Of a stretch of 64,000 nt of DNA, positions 22,401-32,529 are shown piece by piece; positions within the stretch are counted from its first letter, which is position 1, and every line of letters starts with the position of its first letter. The position numbers and the translations under genes are program-made. Source of the DNA: Bombyx mori (taxonomy: Eukaryota > Arthropoda > Insecta > Lepidoptera > Bombycidae); NCBI RefSeq assembly GCF_030269925.1, contig NC_085133.1, forward strand, positions 4,918,001-4,982,000. Direction: 5' to 3'. Below the pieces are notes generated by a model. The model was given only the letters and a program-made list of their open reading frames with translations. It was not told the origin of the DNA and did no database searches.

Positions 22401-22753
22401 AACATATAGCTTTGTAATGGTTGTCTATGGAATTGAAGTACCCAAAACCATGGTACAAGCTCATTTTACGTGCCAACACAACAATTAAAAAAAAATACGG
22501 GTTACTTTATATTTTGTCTCTTACGGGAAGCTGAAGTCTTTAGTCCAACAAAAAGAACCAAAAAAGGTGAATGTAAATAAAAAAATTGACGAGTTAAAAA
22601 CAATATTTTCCGTCACTCGAAAAACTGTAAAGTACTCGGAACATTCAAAATAATACATTGACAATAACAAGCGCGCGATGAAAACCCACGAAATTAATTT
22701 TAAATATTCCGACAACTCTGGAAAACCGAAGACAATGATAAAATCATTGATCA
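22401..22753. other. Sequence without recognised feature
   Basis: A 77-codon minus-strand frame at 22,521-22,754 is rich in Phe, Ile and Leu, as expected of AT-rich DNA by chance. Confidence 0.4.
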
Positions 22754-22754
22754 T

Positions 22755-23013
22755 GATATTTCTCTGAAATTTATACTAAGGCTTGCTTTTAACATACTTA
22801 TTTACAATAGATTACATCTCATTTATTTATCACCTCCCCTTATCTATAATATTACAAAATAATTTACACATTTTATAAATTAAGACAATCTTAAATAAAG
22901 AAAAAGGATGCTGAAGTTATTAATCCAGTGTCAGCGCGTCAGTACGTAAGATTATAAGTAGTATAAAACGATATTCTTAACGAAAACGAAAATCGCCCAC
23001 GCAAATAACTCGA
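22755..23013. repeat. 260-bp dispersed repeat, copy 1
   Basis: Near-identical to 35,651-35,910, from TGATATTTCTCTGAAATTTA to the shared end GCAAATAACTCGA, with only about a dozen differences by eye. No TIR, poly(A) or tRNA-like motif is visible, so the class is unknown. Confidence 0.85.
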
Positions 23014-23434
23014 TATGATCATTGTAATATTTAATGCTAATAATAATTACATATATAGAAATACTTACAATAAACAAATGTTTTGTCTGTGAAAATATCA
23101 ATCTAATATTCTAAAAAGCAAAACAGAAATCTCGATACAAAAACAAAAGGACACGTGAACCACACAAAGAGAGCAAGCGAAACTCGTATAAGTGATTTCA
23201 GCAATTATTGGCTGTCCCCCGCAGAGTCTGGCTTTGTCGTACGAACACCCACATGTATTGATAATAGCTATCTACATTTATACGATTAATTGTTTTCCAT
23301 TTTAACCTTAATTACATCACATAAACATGCTCACGTTACTTTTTATTTAAGATTTCTTAAAAAAGGTGGAAACAGATAATTAGATGAATAAAACAAATTT
23401 TTTTAAACAGCTACCCTCATTTTTCGGGCAAAGA

Positions 23435-23515
23435 AAAATGCTGGATTCCCGCTCGATCGTTGGTTACAGCGAGCGAGGTAAATTAGTGTTGAACCAACTA
23501 AGACCTCCTGTTTCT
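23435..23515 (-). mobile_element. Possible R1-type LINE 3' UTR fragment
   Basis: Minus strand has AACAGGAGGTCTTAGTTGGT followed by a GC-richer stretch. A CAGGAGGTTTTAG motif also occurs in the 3' UTR of the R1-clade LINE at 30,539. This short similarity is the only evidence. Confidence 0.3.
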
Positions 23516-24608
23516 TAACCACTCACGTCCGTATCTCGCCAGAAACAAAACTCGTTGGAGGAAATGGAGGTGCGGCAGAATTCTGGTTTAGCCCGCTGTA
23601 TATTCCTTCCCATCACCGCGATACGGCAGCCCAGCAATCGTTTTCCATTATGTGTCAGAACCAACGTTGACCGGGAAAAGCGACATTCGGTCACCTGGTT
23701 TCTCTGTTTCAAGGCGCATACAGAGCAATTACACGAGGCTATCTTGAGTCACCTTCGCCCATCCACAAGTCAGTATGTGAAGAGACCCCAAGCACTTAGG
23801 CTAGGAGTAGGACATCCCCACCGAATGTAGTTCCGCCTTGTCGTGGCGGTGGGGCTTAAGCGTGCGTCCCTAAAATCGCGTGCAGAGGAATCTGTGTGGG
23901 ACGCCGCGACTAAGAGAACTGCGCCCAGCTCTCCTCGGCCGCCTTCGCATTCTGCGGGGGATGCCTTGAGAGGGAGCGAGGGACCTTCTCCCCACGCCCT
24001 TTGCACTGACAAAGAGTTCCATTCTGGGGATGAGGGGTTGGTTCTCGGGAGCCTGGTGAGCCAGCGGCACTTTGGTGTCTTCCGGCTGCGGGTTGCCATG
24101 TCCCCGGCTTCGGCTACAGGGGAAGGCCTTCCAGATATGGGAGGTACCGGTTCGCCGGCGTGGCCCCGCACCGCGTTGTGGGCGATGGACAGGCTTCGGC
24201 CACCGTCGGCCAAACCGTAAACCCCAGTCATGGGGAACGGGGGCTTCTGCCTTTACTGGTCGAAGCCGCGAGGATGCAAACCTCTTCAAAAATGCCCTAA
24301 TCCCAAGCTCGACACCCGGCGATGGGATGTATGGCTGGAGGGTTTCCAGTCCCGAGGGTGTCATAGATCCCAGGGGACCAAACCCCTGGTTAATAAAAAG
24401 GCAATATATGATGGCACATTGTAAAAAGTTTGTACCCCAGGAGGGTACCGCCCGCGAGTCGGGCGGAGAATCCCTCCGTGCTTCCACCTCAGTGGAAGCA
24501 CGCTGCCCCACGTACTCTGGGGGGGGCAACAATTGTCAGGATGAAGGGGGCTGTGCGACGGGCAGCGGAATTCCCGTCGAACCGAGGTGTTCCCCGATCG
24601 CCGGCTCG

Positions 24609-26984
24609 ATGCGCCCTGCGCTCGCCAGCGACTCGGGTATAATCAGTCCCACCAAACCATCGGCGGGGAAAAAGAGGGGGAGAAGAAAGACGGCATTACC
24701 AATTTCCGATGACAGCTGCGCGTCATCCTCCGGCACTGAGGTGCCGGAAAAGACGATGGCCATCGAGGAGGTGACTCCGGTGGTTCCGGGGCCTGCTACG
24801 TCGGAAGACGCGATGCCCGCTCCCCAGTGGGTACCAGTGAGGAGGAGGGGCGCTGTGTCACCAGCGACGTCCGTGGAGTCGATGTCGACGTCGGCCGCGT
24901 CCCTGGCTAGCGGGGACGAGACGTTCCGGGACCTCGACCTTGCACTGGTCAATTTGGGCAAGCTGCTGTCGACTGTGGCTGCCAAGGGCGCCGAGCCAGG
25001 CAGCAGCTACCGGAAACGGCTCCGGGAGGCAGCCGCTATGGTGAGAACAAGGCTGATCCCCACCATGTCCAAGCTTTATGACCTGGTAGAGAGCCGAGAG
25101 GTGGAGAGCAAAGATCTTGTCGCTCATTGTGACTCCAGAGAGAGTCGCATCTCGGGAGATACCCCGGCCTTGCGGGGAGGGACCCCCCTGTTGCCGAGGC
25201 CGCCGCTGGCACGCTCTGGCCCCCCCGCGGGGGCGATGGATATTGACGTGCACTTGCGGTCCGCTGTGAGTGTGACGGCGCAAATGCCAGAGCCCAATCC
25301 TGTGGCCCCTGTCCCGCTAGCGCCTAGCCCCGCGCTCCCTCGCCCTCCACGTAGGGTCGAGTTAAGGCCTGCGCCACCTCCGCGGATATCGGCCGCCCCT
25401 GCGTCTACACGGAGAGGAAGGCTAAGCCCTGCGCCAGCGCGGGCTGAAGACATCCGTTCGCCACTGGCGAGGATGGTGGATGAGTGGCCAGCGCTACCGC
25501 CGCCTCTTTCGCCCTCGCGTGCTGCGGGGTTGCAGGCTCGCGGGCCACACAACACGGCTGCTGGGATGGTAGAGGTGGACTCCCTCCCAAGCAGAGAGGA
25601 AATGGTGGCCTGTATCTCGCGGGCGGTGGCGGTTGAGGTCGGCAAGCACTTTGCCGGCCTCGAGGAGATGCTCCGTTCCTCGATTGGTTCCGGAGACTGC
25701 ATCCCGGCGCCAACAGCCGCAGCCACCCCGCGGAGCCAGGCCGCCCGGCCGACCTCTATCCCCACTCCATCCGCGAGGTTGGCACGGCGTAGAGGCCGGG
25801 ACCAAAACAACAAGGGTACGGGTGCCCAGAATCCTGCCCCAAAATCCCAACCCCGTCCCCTTCCTGCTCCCCCGTCAAGCATGGACGAGGGCTGGACGGA
25901 AGTGGTGAAGCGGGGCAAGAAAGCAAGGCAGCAGACAGCGGCTCTGGCAGCTCCCAGAGGGGGTCGAGCGCCGACCGCTGCAGCACGAAGCACAGAGCTG
26001 GCGGCCGTAGCTGCTCCTCGTGAGAATCGAGCACTGGCAGCCAGGAAGAAGAATGGCAAAAAGAAGAGGCCGCGCGCAGCGCGGTCGGCTGCCGTCGTAG
26101 TGACGTTGCTGCCAGCCGCCGCCGAAAAGGGCCTCACCTATAATGAGGTGATGGCCCGGGCGCGCGCGGCCGTAAGTTTGGATGAAATCGGGGCAGAGGA
26201 GGGCCTCCGCTTCCGGCACACAGCCAATGGAGCGAAGCTGCTGGAGTGTCCCGGTGCCGATAGTTCTGGCATCGCGGACAAACTAGTGGCGACGCTCCGC
26301 GTGGCACTGCCGGAGGATGAGGTGCGCGTGCACAGGCCGGTGAGGATGGCCGAGATTAGAATCACCGGCCTGGACGACTGTGCTACCAAGGAGGAGGTGG
26401 CAGCCGCGATAGCCGCCCAAGGTGGATGTGCCCTGGAGAGCGTGACCGTGGGCGAACTTCGCTCAGGGTACTCTGGAGCCAGGTCGGTGTGGGCGCGCTG
26501 CCCTGTGGAGGCAGCCACTTCCTTGGCCACTCCTCCGCCGGGAAGATCGACGGGGGACCCGGGGAGACTGCGCGTGGGCTGGATAGCGGCCCACGTGCGT
26601 CTCCAAGAACCACGTGCCTGGCGATGTCTCCGATGTTTTAGCACCGGGCACGGCCTCGCTAGGTGCACTAGCTCGGTTGACCGCAGCGGTCTGTGTTTCC
26701 GCTGCGGCCAGCCGGGCCATAAAGCGGCGTCCTGCACAGCCGCCCCGCACTGCGCTCTGTGCGCTGCGGCCGGGCGCAGGGCAAACCACCGGGCGGGAGG
26801 CAAGGCGTGCTTCCCGTCCGGTGATAATACCGAACGCAACCGGCGCCGAAAATCAAAGCGCCGACAAAAGAGAAGGTTGGCCAGAGGAGCACTGGCCAAC
26901 GCTGTAATCCCCGATGCGGCGCCGGTGCCGGAGGGCGGGGGCAGCGGTGAAGGGGAGGGGGCGATGGATGTGGTCCAACAGTAA
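24609..26984 (+). CDS. R1-clade LINE ORF1, gag-like nucleic-acid-binding protein
   Basis: ORF1p of R1-type LINEs binds element RNA and forms the ribonucleoprotein needed for retrotransposition. The frame is open from a TTG at 24,072, but in-frame ATGs occur at 24,327 and 24,609. I prefer 24,609 (791 residues), because upstream codons look like translated 5' UTR; this start is a guess. The long N-terminal part is rich in Pro, Ala, Ser and Arg and low in complexity. A folded region around TYNEVMARARAAVSLDEIGA precedes three zinc knuckles at 26,625-26,810: CLRCFSTGHGLARC, CFRCGQPGHKAASC and a wider third one (CALC...H...C). A Lys/Arg-rich stretch follows. The stop TAA overlaps the ORF2 ATG (TAATG, 26,982-26,986). 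Frame intact. GC content is far above the flanks. Confidence 0.85.
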   Translation: MRPALASDSGIISPTKPSAGKKRGRRKTALPISDDSCASSSGTEVPEKTMAIEEVTPVVPGPATSEDAMPAPQWVPVRRRGAVSPATSVESMSTSAASLASGDETFRDLDLALVNLGKLLSTVAAKGAEPGSSYRKRLREAAAMVRTRLIPTMSKLYDLVESREVESKDLVAHCDSRESRISGDTPALRGGTPLLPRPPLARSGPPAGAMDIDVHLRSAVSVTAQMPEPNPVAPVPLAPSPALPRPPRRVELRPAPPPRISAAPASTRRGRLSPAPARAEDIRSPLARMVDEWPALPPPLSPSRAAGLQARGPHNTAAGMVEVDSLPSREEMVACISRAVAVEVGKHFAGLEEMLRSSIGSGDCIPAPTAAATPRSQAARPTSIPTPSARLARRRGRDQNNKGTGAQNPAPKSQPRPLPAPPSSMDEGWTEVVKRGKKARQQTAALAAPRGGRAPTAAARSTELAAVAAPRENRALAARKKNGKKKRPRAARSAAVVVTLLPAAAEKGLTYNEVMARARAAVSLDEIGAEEGLRFRHTANGAKLLECPGADSSGIADKLVATLRVALPEDEVRVHRPVRMAEIRITGLDDCATKEEVAAAIAAQGGCALESVTVGELRSGYSGARSVWARCPVEAATSLATPPPGRSTGDPGRLRVGWIAAHVRLQEPRAWRCLRCFSTGHGLARCTSSVDRSGLCFRCGQPGHKAASCTAAPHCALCAAAGRRANHRAGGKACFPSGDNTERNRRRKSKRRQKRRLARGALANAVIPDAAPVPEGGGSGEGEGAMDVVQQ

Positions 26985-26986
26985 TG
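26982..26986 (+). promoter_or_regulatory. TAATG stop-start junction of ORF1/ORF2
   Basis: ORF1 TAA and ORF2 ATG share one A. In Bombyx SART1 such a UAAUG junction is known to support coupled termination-reinitiation of ORF2. Same arrangement here; function is inferred. Confidence 0.7.
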
Positions 26987-29900
26987 GACCGCACCTATCG
27001 CTTCCTCCAAGGAAATCTAAACCACTCCGCCAGAGCTCAGGACATGCTGTCTCAGAGCATGGCGGAGTGGTCCATAGATATGGCTGTGGTCGCCGAGCCG
27101 TACTTCGTTCCCCCAGCAAATGATTGCTGGTTTGGGGACGACGGCGGCCTGGCGGCCATAGTCATAAGAAGAGACGCGGCGATCCCCCCCCTGGCGATGG
27201 TGACCAGGGGTCAAGGGTTCGTCGCGGTGCAGCTGGAAGGGACCGTCGTGATCGGGGCGTACTTCTCTCCGAATAGGCCTACCGTCGAGTTCGGGCATTT
27301 CCTGGGCGGGATCGGGGCGATTGCTCGCCGCCTCGCTCCTCGTCCAGTGATTCTCGCGGGGGACCTCAATGCGAAGTCTGTCGCATGGGGCTCCCCCCGC
27401 TCGGACGCTCGTGGTAGGCTACTGGAGAGGTGGGCGCACGCGACCGGCCTCTGTTTGTTGAATAGAGGTTCGGTTGCGACGTGCGTGCGGTGGCAGGGCG
27501 AGTCTATTGTGGACGTTACGTTCGCAAGCCCGGCCATCGCACGCCGTATCCGCGACTGGAGAGTTTTGGAGGGGGCGGAGACGCTGTCAGATCACCGATA
27601 TATTCGGTTTGATCTCTCCGCCCGCTCCGCAGTCGCGGACGTCCACGGGGACCACCCCCGTGGTGCATCCCGGTCATTCCCCAAGTGGGCACTGAAGCGC
27701 CTGAATAAGGCGCTCCTGATGGAAGCCTCTACGGTGGCGGCGTGGGCGCCCATGCGTCCACACCCGGTCGAGGTCGAGGGAGAGGCGGGGTGGTTCCGGG
27801 ATACGATGCGTCGCATCTGTGATGCGTCGATGCCCCGGATCGGCCCTAGACTCCCTAATCGCCAGGCGTACTGGTGGTCGCCCGAAATTGCGCAACTCCG
27901 CGTGGAGTGCGTTCGGGCGAGGCGCGAGTGCGCCAGGCATCGCCGCCGCCGCCTGCCGCGGCGCAACGATCCGGTTGCGTTCGCGGCGGCAGAGGCCCGG
28001 CTGCACGGCGCATTTCGCGTCGCGCAGAGGGCATTGCAGCTGGCCATCAGAAGAGCCAAGAACCAACACATGGAGGGTCTCTTGGAGACGCTGGATGAGG
28101 ATCCGTGGGGGCGGCCCTATCATATGGTGCGCAATAAAATGCGCCCATGGGCCCCCCCGATCACGGAGCGTCTCCAGCCTCAGCAGCTGCGGGACATCGT
28201 CTCGGCGCTGTTCCCGCAGGAGCGGGAGGGATTTTTCGCTCCCGCTATGGACGCGCCGCCGGAATACGACGGCGAAGTCTCTGCTGAGGTGCCCCGCATA
28301 ACGGGGGCGGAGCTCCGTGTGGCCGTGCGCAAAATGTGCGCGAAAGACCCGGCCCGGACGGCGTGCATGGCCGGGTTTGGGCCTTGGCTCTTGGTGCCCT
28401 AGGGGACCGACTCTTGAGGCTTTACAACTCCTGCCTCGAGTCGGGACGGTTTCCTTCATCGTGGAGGACGGGCAGACTCGTGCTGTTGAGAAAGGAGGGG
28501 CGCCCGGCGGATACTGCCGCCGGGTACCGTCCCATCGTGTTGCTGGATGAGGTGGGCAAGCTGCTGGAACGCATTCTGGCGGCCCGCATCATCCAGCATC
28601 TGGTCAGGGTGGGACCCGATCTGTCGGCGGAGCAGTATGGCTTCCGAGAGGGCCGCTCAACGGTAGACGCGATCCTTCGCGTGCGGGCCCTCTCGGAGGA
28701 GGCCGTCTCCAGGGGTGGGGTGGCTTTGGCGGTGTCTCTCGACATCGCCAATGCGTTTAACACCCTGCCCTGGTCCGTGATAGGGGGGGCGCTGGAACGG
28801 CACGGAGTGCCCCCCTACCTTCGCCGGCTGGTGGGTTCCTACTTGGAGGACAGATCGGTCACGTGTACCGGACACGGTGGGATCGTGCACCGGTTCCCGG
28901 TCGTGCGCGGTGTTCCACAGGGGTCGGTGCTCGGCCCCCTTTTGTGGAATATCGGGTATGACTGGGTACTGAGGGGTGCCCTCCTCCCGGGCCTAAGCGT
29001 AATCTGTTACGCAGACGACACGTTGGTCGTGGCCCGGGGGGGGAGTTTTGCTGAGTCTGCCCGTCTTGCTACCGCTGGGGTGGCGCATGTCGTCGGCAAA
29101 ATCAGGAGATTGGGCCTCGACGTGGCACTCAGTAAATCCGAGGCCATGTGGTTCCACAGGCCCCGGAGATTGCCACCTGTCGATGCCCATATCGTGGTTG
29201 GAGGCGTCCGGATTGGGGTCGGGGTGCAGTTGAAGTACCTCGGCCTCATTCTGGACAGTCGTTGGACCTTCCGTGCTCATTTTCAGCACCTGGTCCCTCG
29301 TTTGTTGGGGGTGGCCGGCGCGTTAAGCCGGCTTCTGCCCAACGTTGGGGGGCCTGACCAGGTGACGCGCCGTCTCTATACGGGGGTGGTGCGATCAATG
29401 GCCCTATACGGGGCGCCTGTGTGGGGCCAGTCCCTGGCCGCGGGGGTGGCGAAGCTGCTGCAACGGCCGCAACGCACCATCGCGGTTAGGGTCATCCGTG
29501 GTTATCGCACCATCTCCTTTGAGGCGGCGTGTGTACTGGCTGGGACGCCGCCTTGGGCTCTGGAAGCGGAGGCGCTCGCCGCTGACTATCAGTGGCGGGC
29601 TGACCTTCGCGCCCGGGGCGTGGCGCGTCCCAGCCACAGTGTGGTCAGAGCGCGGAGGGCCCAATCTCGGCGGTCCGTGCTGGAGTCATGGTCCAGGCGG
29701 CTGGCTGATCCTTCGGCCGGTCGTAGGACCGTCGAGGCGATTCGCCCGGTCCTTGTGGATTGGGTGAATCGTGACAGAGGACGCCTCACTTTCCGGCTCA
29801 CGCAGGTGCTCACTGGGCATGGTTGCTTCGGTGAGTTCCTGCACCGGATCAGAGCCGAGCCGACGGCAGAGTGCCACCATTGTGATTGCGACTTGGACAC

Positions 29901-30159
29901 GGCAGAGCATACGCTCGTCGCCTGCCCCGCATGGGAGGGGTGGCGCCGTGTCCTCGTCGCAAAAGTAGGAAACGACTTGTCGTTGCCGAGTGTTGTGGCA
30001 TCGATGCTCGGCGACGACGAGTCGTGGAAGGCGATGCTCGACTTCTGCGAGTGCACCATCTCGCAGAAGGAGGCGGCGGGGCGCGTGAGAGACGCACAAT
30101 CCCGCCGCCGTCGAGCGGGGGCCAGGGAGGCGGATCTCGCCCAAGCCCTGGCCCTCTAA
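26984..30159 (+). pseudogene. R1-clade LINE ORF2 (endonuclease + reverse transcriptase), one frameshift
   Basis: ORF2p nicks the target and copies element RNA by target-primed reverse transcription. Part 1 (26,984-28,402 frame): EEP endonuclease with N11, E38, GDLN (D127, N129) and SDH (202-204), then a basic linker. Part 2 (the other frame, readable from 28,336): RT with YGFREGRS, motif A SLDIANAFN, motif B RGVPQGSVLGPLL, motif C YADD coded at 29,008-29,019, and a C-terminal knuckle ECHHCDCDL...H...C at about 29,872-29,925. The frames switch near 28,340-28,350, just before the PGPDGV block, consistent with loss of one base. No other break is seen, so ORF2 was probably disabled recently. It starts on the ATG overlapping the ORF1 stop; reinitiation after ORF1 is the mechanism reported for SART1 and is inferred here. 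Confidence 0.88.
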
Positions 30160-30676
30160 GTGTTTCGGGTCCCCCCTCACATGTCGGTCTGGGGACCGGC
30201 GAGGGGGGCCTAAGAAGACGACGTGCAAGCTGCTCTGCACGCGTTTTACGCAAGAGCATCCGGGTGATGGAAGGCCGGCTATCCTCGACCCACGCTGGTT
30301 CTGGTCCAGCGGGGTATTCCGTAGGATAGCTCACTCTAACCGGCGCCATCTAGGCGGGCTTCGGATAGCCTGCCGACCGAGAGGGCTGGTGGTCGTGGCG
30401 CCGACGACCGCCGGTCCGGCGTCCCGAGGGGGAGGGTGATGGGAGAGATGTGCTCCGCACTAAACGCTTCACTTTCCCCCCCTTTGCCTCTTCATGAGTT
30501 CTGTCTCATGCGAGGTTTGGACGTTGGTTGTTGAGCGACAGGAGGTTTTAGGAGTAGGACATGAATGCTTTCTCCAGTCCCCGGCTCAAAGCGGAGAGAT
30601 AAAAGCTCTTCCTCCCGAGCCCGACCGCACCTTCGACCATCTTTTCAAGACGGTCCACTGGCGATGGGACCCTACC
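30160..30676 (+). other. 3' UTR of the R1-clade LINE
   Basis: GC-rich non-coding tail after the ORF2 stop. It contains CGACAGGAGGTTTTAGGAG at about 30,537, a motif I associate with R1-type 3' UTRs. TAGGAGTAGGACAT here also occurs at the 5' edge of the element (about 23,802), an unexplained match. Confidence 0.55.
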
Positions 30677-30677
30677 T

Positions 30678-30808
30678 TTTTTATTGCATAGATGGGTGTA
30701 CGAGCTCACAGCCCATCTGGAGTTAAGTGGTTACCGGAGTTATTACGTTTATAACGTAAAAGCCGCCACCCACCTTGAGACATGAGTTCTAAAGTCTCAG
30801 TATAAGGA
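30678..30808 (-). mobile_element. Bm1 SINE tail copy
   Basis: Tail (poly-T) at left, body up to GTCTCAGTATA, then it stops at the same GTAACTATAC region where other short copies stop. It lies exactly between the R1-clade LINE and an inverted fragment of a related LINE. Confidence 0.8.
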
Positions 30809-30814
30809 AATAAG

Positions 30815-31066
30815 TTGCTTGCAAAGGATTTTGTGAAAAAGATACGGGGCTGCCCACACGTCGCCCACATCTCTGAACTAGAGCTGGAAAGTGAAGCGTT
30901 CGCAGTCACGATTCACCCAGTCCTAGAAGACTGGACAAATCGACTCAATGATCCACAGGCCGACTGTCGTATTGGTCAGCCGCCTGGAGAAATATTCACG
31001 GATAATAACGGAAATATCATAGTACGGACCGCCGAGATTGGGTCAATCGTGCGTGGGACACGCTGA
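30815..31066 (-). pseudogene. Inverted, decayed fragment of an R1-clade ORF2
   Basis: The minus strand matches ORF2 at 29,620-29,860: CCCAATCTCGGCGGTCCGT is identical, then SRRL, PV..DWVNRD and FTFQL align with the intact LINE's SRRLADPS, PVLVDWVNRD and LTFRL. Stops and a ~25-bp deletion break the frame. The plus-strand 83-codon frame is its shadow. Divergence and AT enrichment show it is older than, or from a different family than, the LINE to its left. Confidence 0.78.
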
Positions 31067-31124
31067 AACCCTTTTGTCTAAGTATTGGGATGAAACTAAA
31101 AGACTAACTATTTATATCAGTTTC

Positions 31125-31335
31125 ATTTTTTTTCCTAATCTTTGGTAACATAAGGGCCTTTCCCAACTATTCACGGACCGGTAGATGAGCTCATAGGCTC
31201 TACCTGAGCGAGCTTGCTAGCACTGGCCCTAACAAGAGCAGAGCTTCCTAAAATTTACCACGGGATCGGAATCGCGACCTAGAGAGAAGATCCATCGAGA
31301 ACCTCAGTGGGTTGTATCTATAGCAAGGCAAAAAA
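31125..31335 (-). mobile_element. Old BMC1-like LINE fragment
   Basis: Diverged 3' UTR and ORF2 end: GATGAGCTCATAGGCTC, CTAACAAGAGCAGAGCTTCC, GAGAAGATCC and CTCAGTGGGTTGTATCTAT in the plus reading. Poly-T at left. Confidence 0.75.
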
Positions 31336-31339
31336 TGGG

Positions 31340-31950
31340 CTATATTAGTAAATTCTAAATTTCTCTACACAATTTCCACTAATGAAACGCGAGTTCTAAG
31401 TATCAACTTTCTTCAAGCTACAAGAAAAAAAAATTCGAACGAAACTTAGCCACTTATGAGAGATCATTATCAAATCTTTTCATTAAAACTTCTTTGGTTG
31501 AACGAAAAAATTCACTCACATTTAAAAATACAGAACCTTTTAATCTCGAGTCATTAGACCTCCGAAATCGATTGACACTGAAACTTCTTCGTGTTATAAA
31601 GCCCTTGAAGTCGAAACCCTTTCAACGCCCACGCTCATCTTGAGCATCCAATAATCTTCATTGTTAAACTTCTTAAAAGTTTTGAAAATTAATCGACACG
31701 AGACGACTACGAAAAAATCGCCGGCACAAACCGGTCCCACGACGAATCGCAGGACCGGTCGACTCATTAGTATTTCATTAAATCAGCAACAGCAGACGGT
31801 AGACTTTGAATGCATTAAAGCATTTGAGAACTTTTGAATGGCTCGACAGTTTCGCAACAATAACTGGATACTAATACTTGTAAATAATAAAGAATGTAAG
31901 GAGAATGTAAGAATGTAATAAGGGATGTGACTGAAATTATAACGATTATT
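31340..31950. other. AT-rich sequence without recognised feature
   Basis: No coding frame or repeat family recognised. Confidence 0.45.
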
Positions 31951-31958
31951 CAATCGCT

Positions 31959-32222
31959 TTTTTTTTCCTACCTATGCTGATAGTCTTGAGAGGCTATTTC
32001 AACTTCGCCCTAACGTATGTAGGTGAGCTCACGGGGCTCAAACCGGAGTGTTGCTAGCAGTGACCTTAGCAAGAGCAGTGCTTCGCAGAATCTACCACCG
32101 GATCGGAAACGCGACCCACTGAGAAGATCCGGCGAGAAACTCAGTGGGCTGTGTCTATGGGTTAATTCGTTCGTCGAGCCCTTCTTCGCAAGCGACGGGT
32201 TCGACGAGGATGGTGACCGGTG
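31959..32222 (-). mobile_element. BMC1-like LINE, 264-bp copy with 8-bp TSD
   Basis: Close match to the intact LINE's 3' end. CAATCGCT at 31,951-31,958 and 32,223-32,230 defines both ends. The 109-codon plus frame over it is a shadow. Confidence 0.9.
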
Positions 32223-32407
32223 CAATCGCTATTTTTTGTGTAATATAAGTTATTTACATGTTATTTTGCCACGCACCATCCAGCTCTGGAGCAAAGTCCT
32301 CGCCACGGTTTTTCCCTGGCTTTTCTTCTGGCCAGCGCTTTGGCTGTCGTGACTGACATTCATAAGCGACGGCGAGAGCTTACCACCAGATGAGCGGTAT
32401 ATTCGTC

Positions 32408-32526
32408 TAATTTTTTTTTATTGCCCTTGTAGGCAGACGAGCATACGACCCACCTGATGGTGAGTGGTTACCGTCGCCCATGGACTTCAGCAATGCCGGG
32501 GGCAGAGCCAAGGCGCTGCCTACTGA
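32408..32526 (-). mobile_element. LINE tail copy, last ~120 nt of the family at 0.15 kb
   Basis: Contains the 3' UTR words GGCAGACGAGCATACGACC and GTGAGTGGTTACCGTCGCC in the plus reading, with poly-T at left. It begins at the GTAGGCAGCG point, like the copies at 35.3 and 63.1 kb. Confidence 0.8.
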
Positions 32527-32529
32527 AAA

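Larger units (their letters stand above)
23800..30676 (+). mobile_element. R1-clade non-LTR retrotransposon, near full length
   Basis: A 6.9-kb GC-rich island in AT-rich DNA. Order: 5' UTR (from roughly 23,800), gag-like ORF1, ORF2 with endonuclease, RT and a C-terminal zinc knuckle, and a 0.5-kb 3' UTR. The right end is set by a Bm1 tail at 30,678; I see no poly(A) and no target-site duplication. The R1 clade is chosen from the three-knuckle gag, the ORF2 C-terminal C-X2-C-X8-H-X4-C motif and the TAATG junction known from SART1 of Bombyx. No TTAGG telomeric repeats flank it, so a telomeric SART/TRAS site is not supported. Confidence 0.85.

Noticed and set aside
24072..24608. Longer version of R1-clade ORF1 (970 codons)
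   Set aside because: The first codon is TTG and the added part reads like 5' UTR. Later in-frame ATGs at 24,327 and 24,609 are better candidates.
28336..28402. Programmed ribosomal frameshift in ORF2
   Set aside because: No slippery heptamer is evident, and ORF2 of this clade is normally one frame. A base deletion explains it better.
23843..30329. Many long overlapping open frames on both strands across the R1-clade LINE
   Set aside because: GC-rich sequence lacks stop codons, so shadow frames are common. Only the frames with zinc knuckles, endonuclease and RT motifs are real.
23800..30676. Telomere-specific SART/TRAS insertion
   Set aside because: No TTAGG or CCTAA repeats at either flank.
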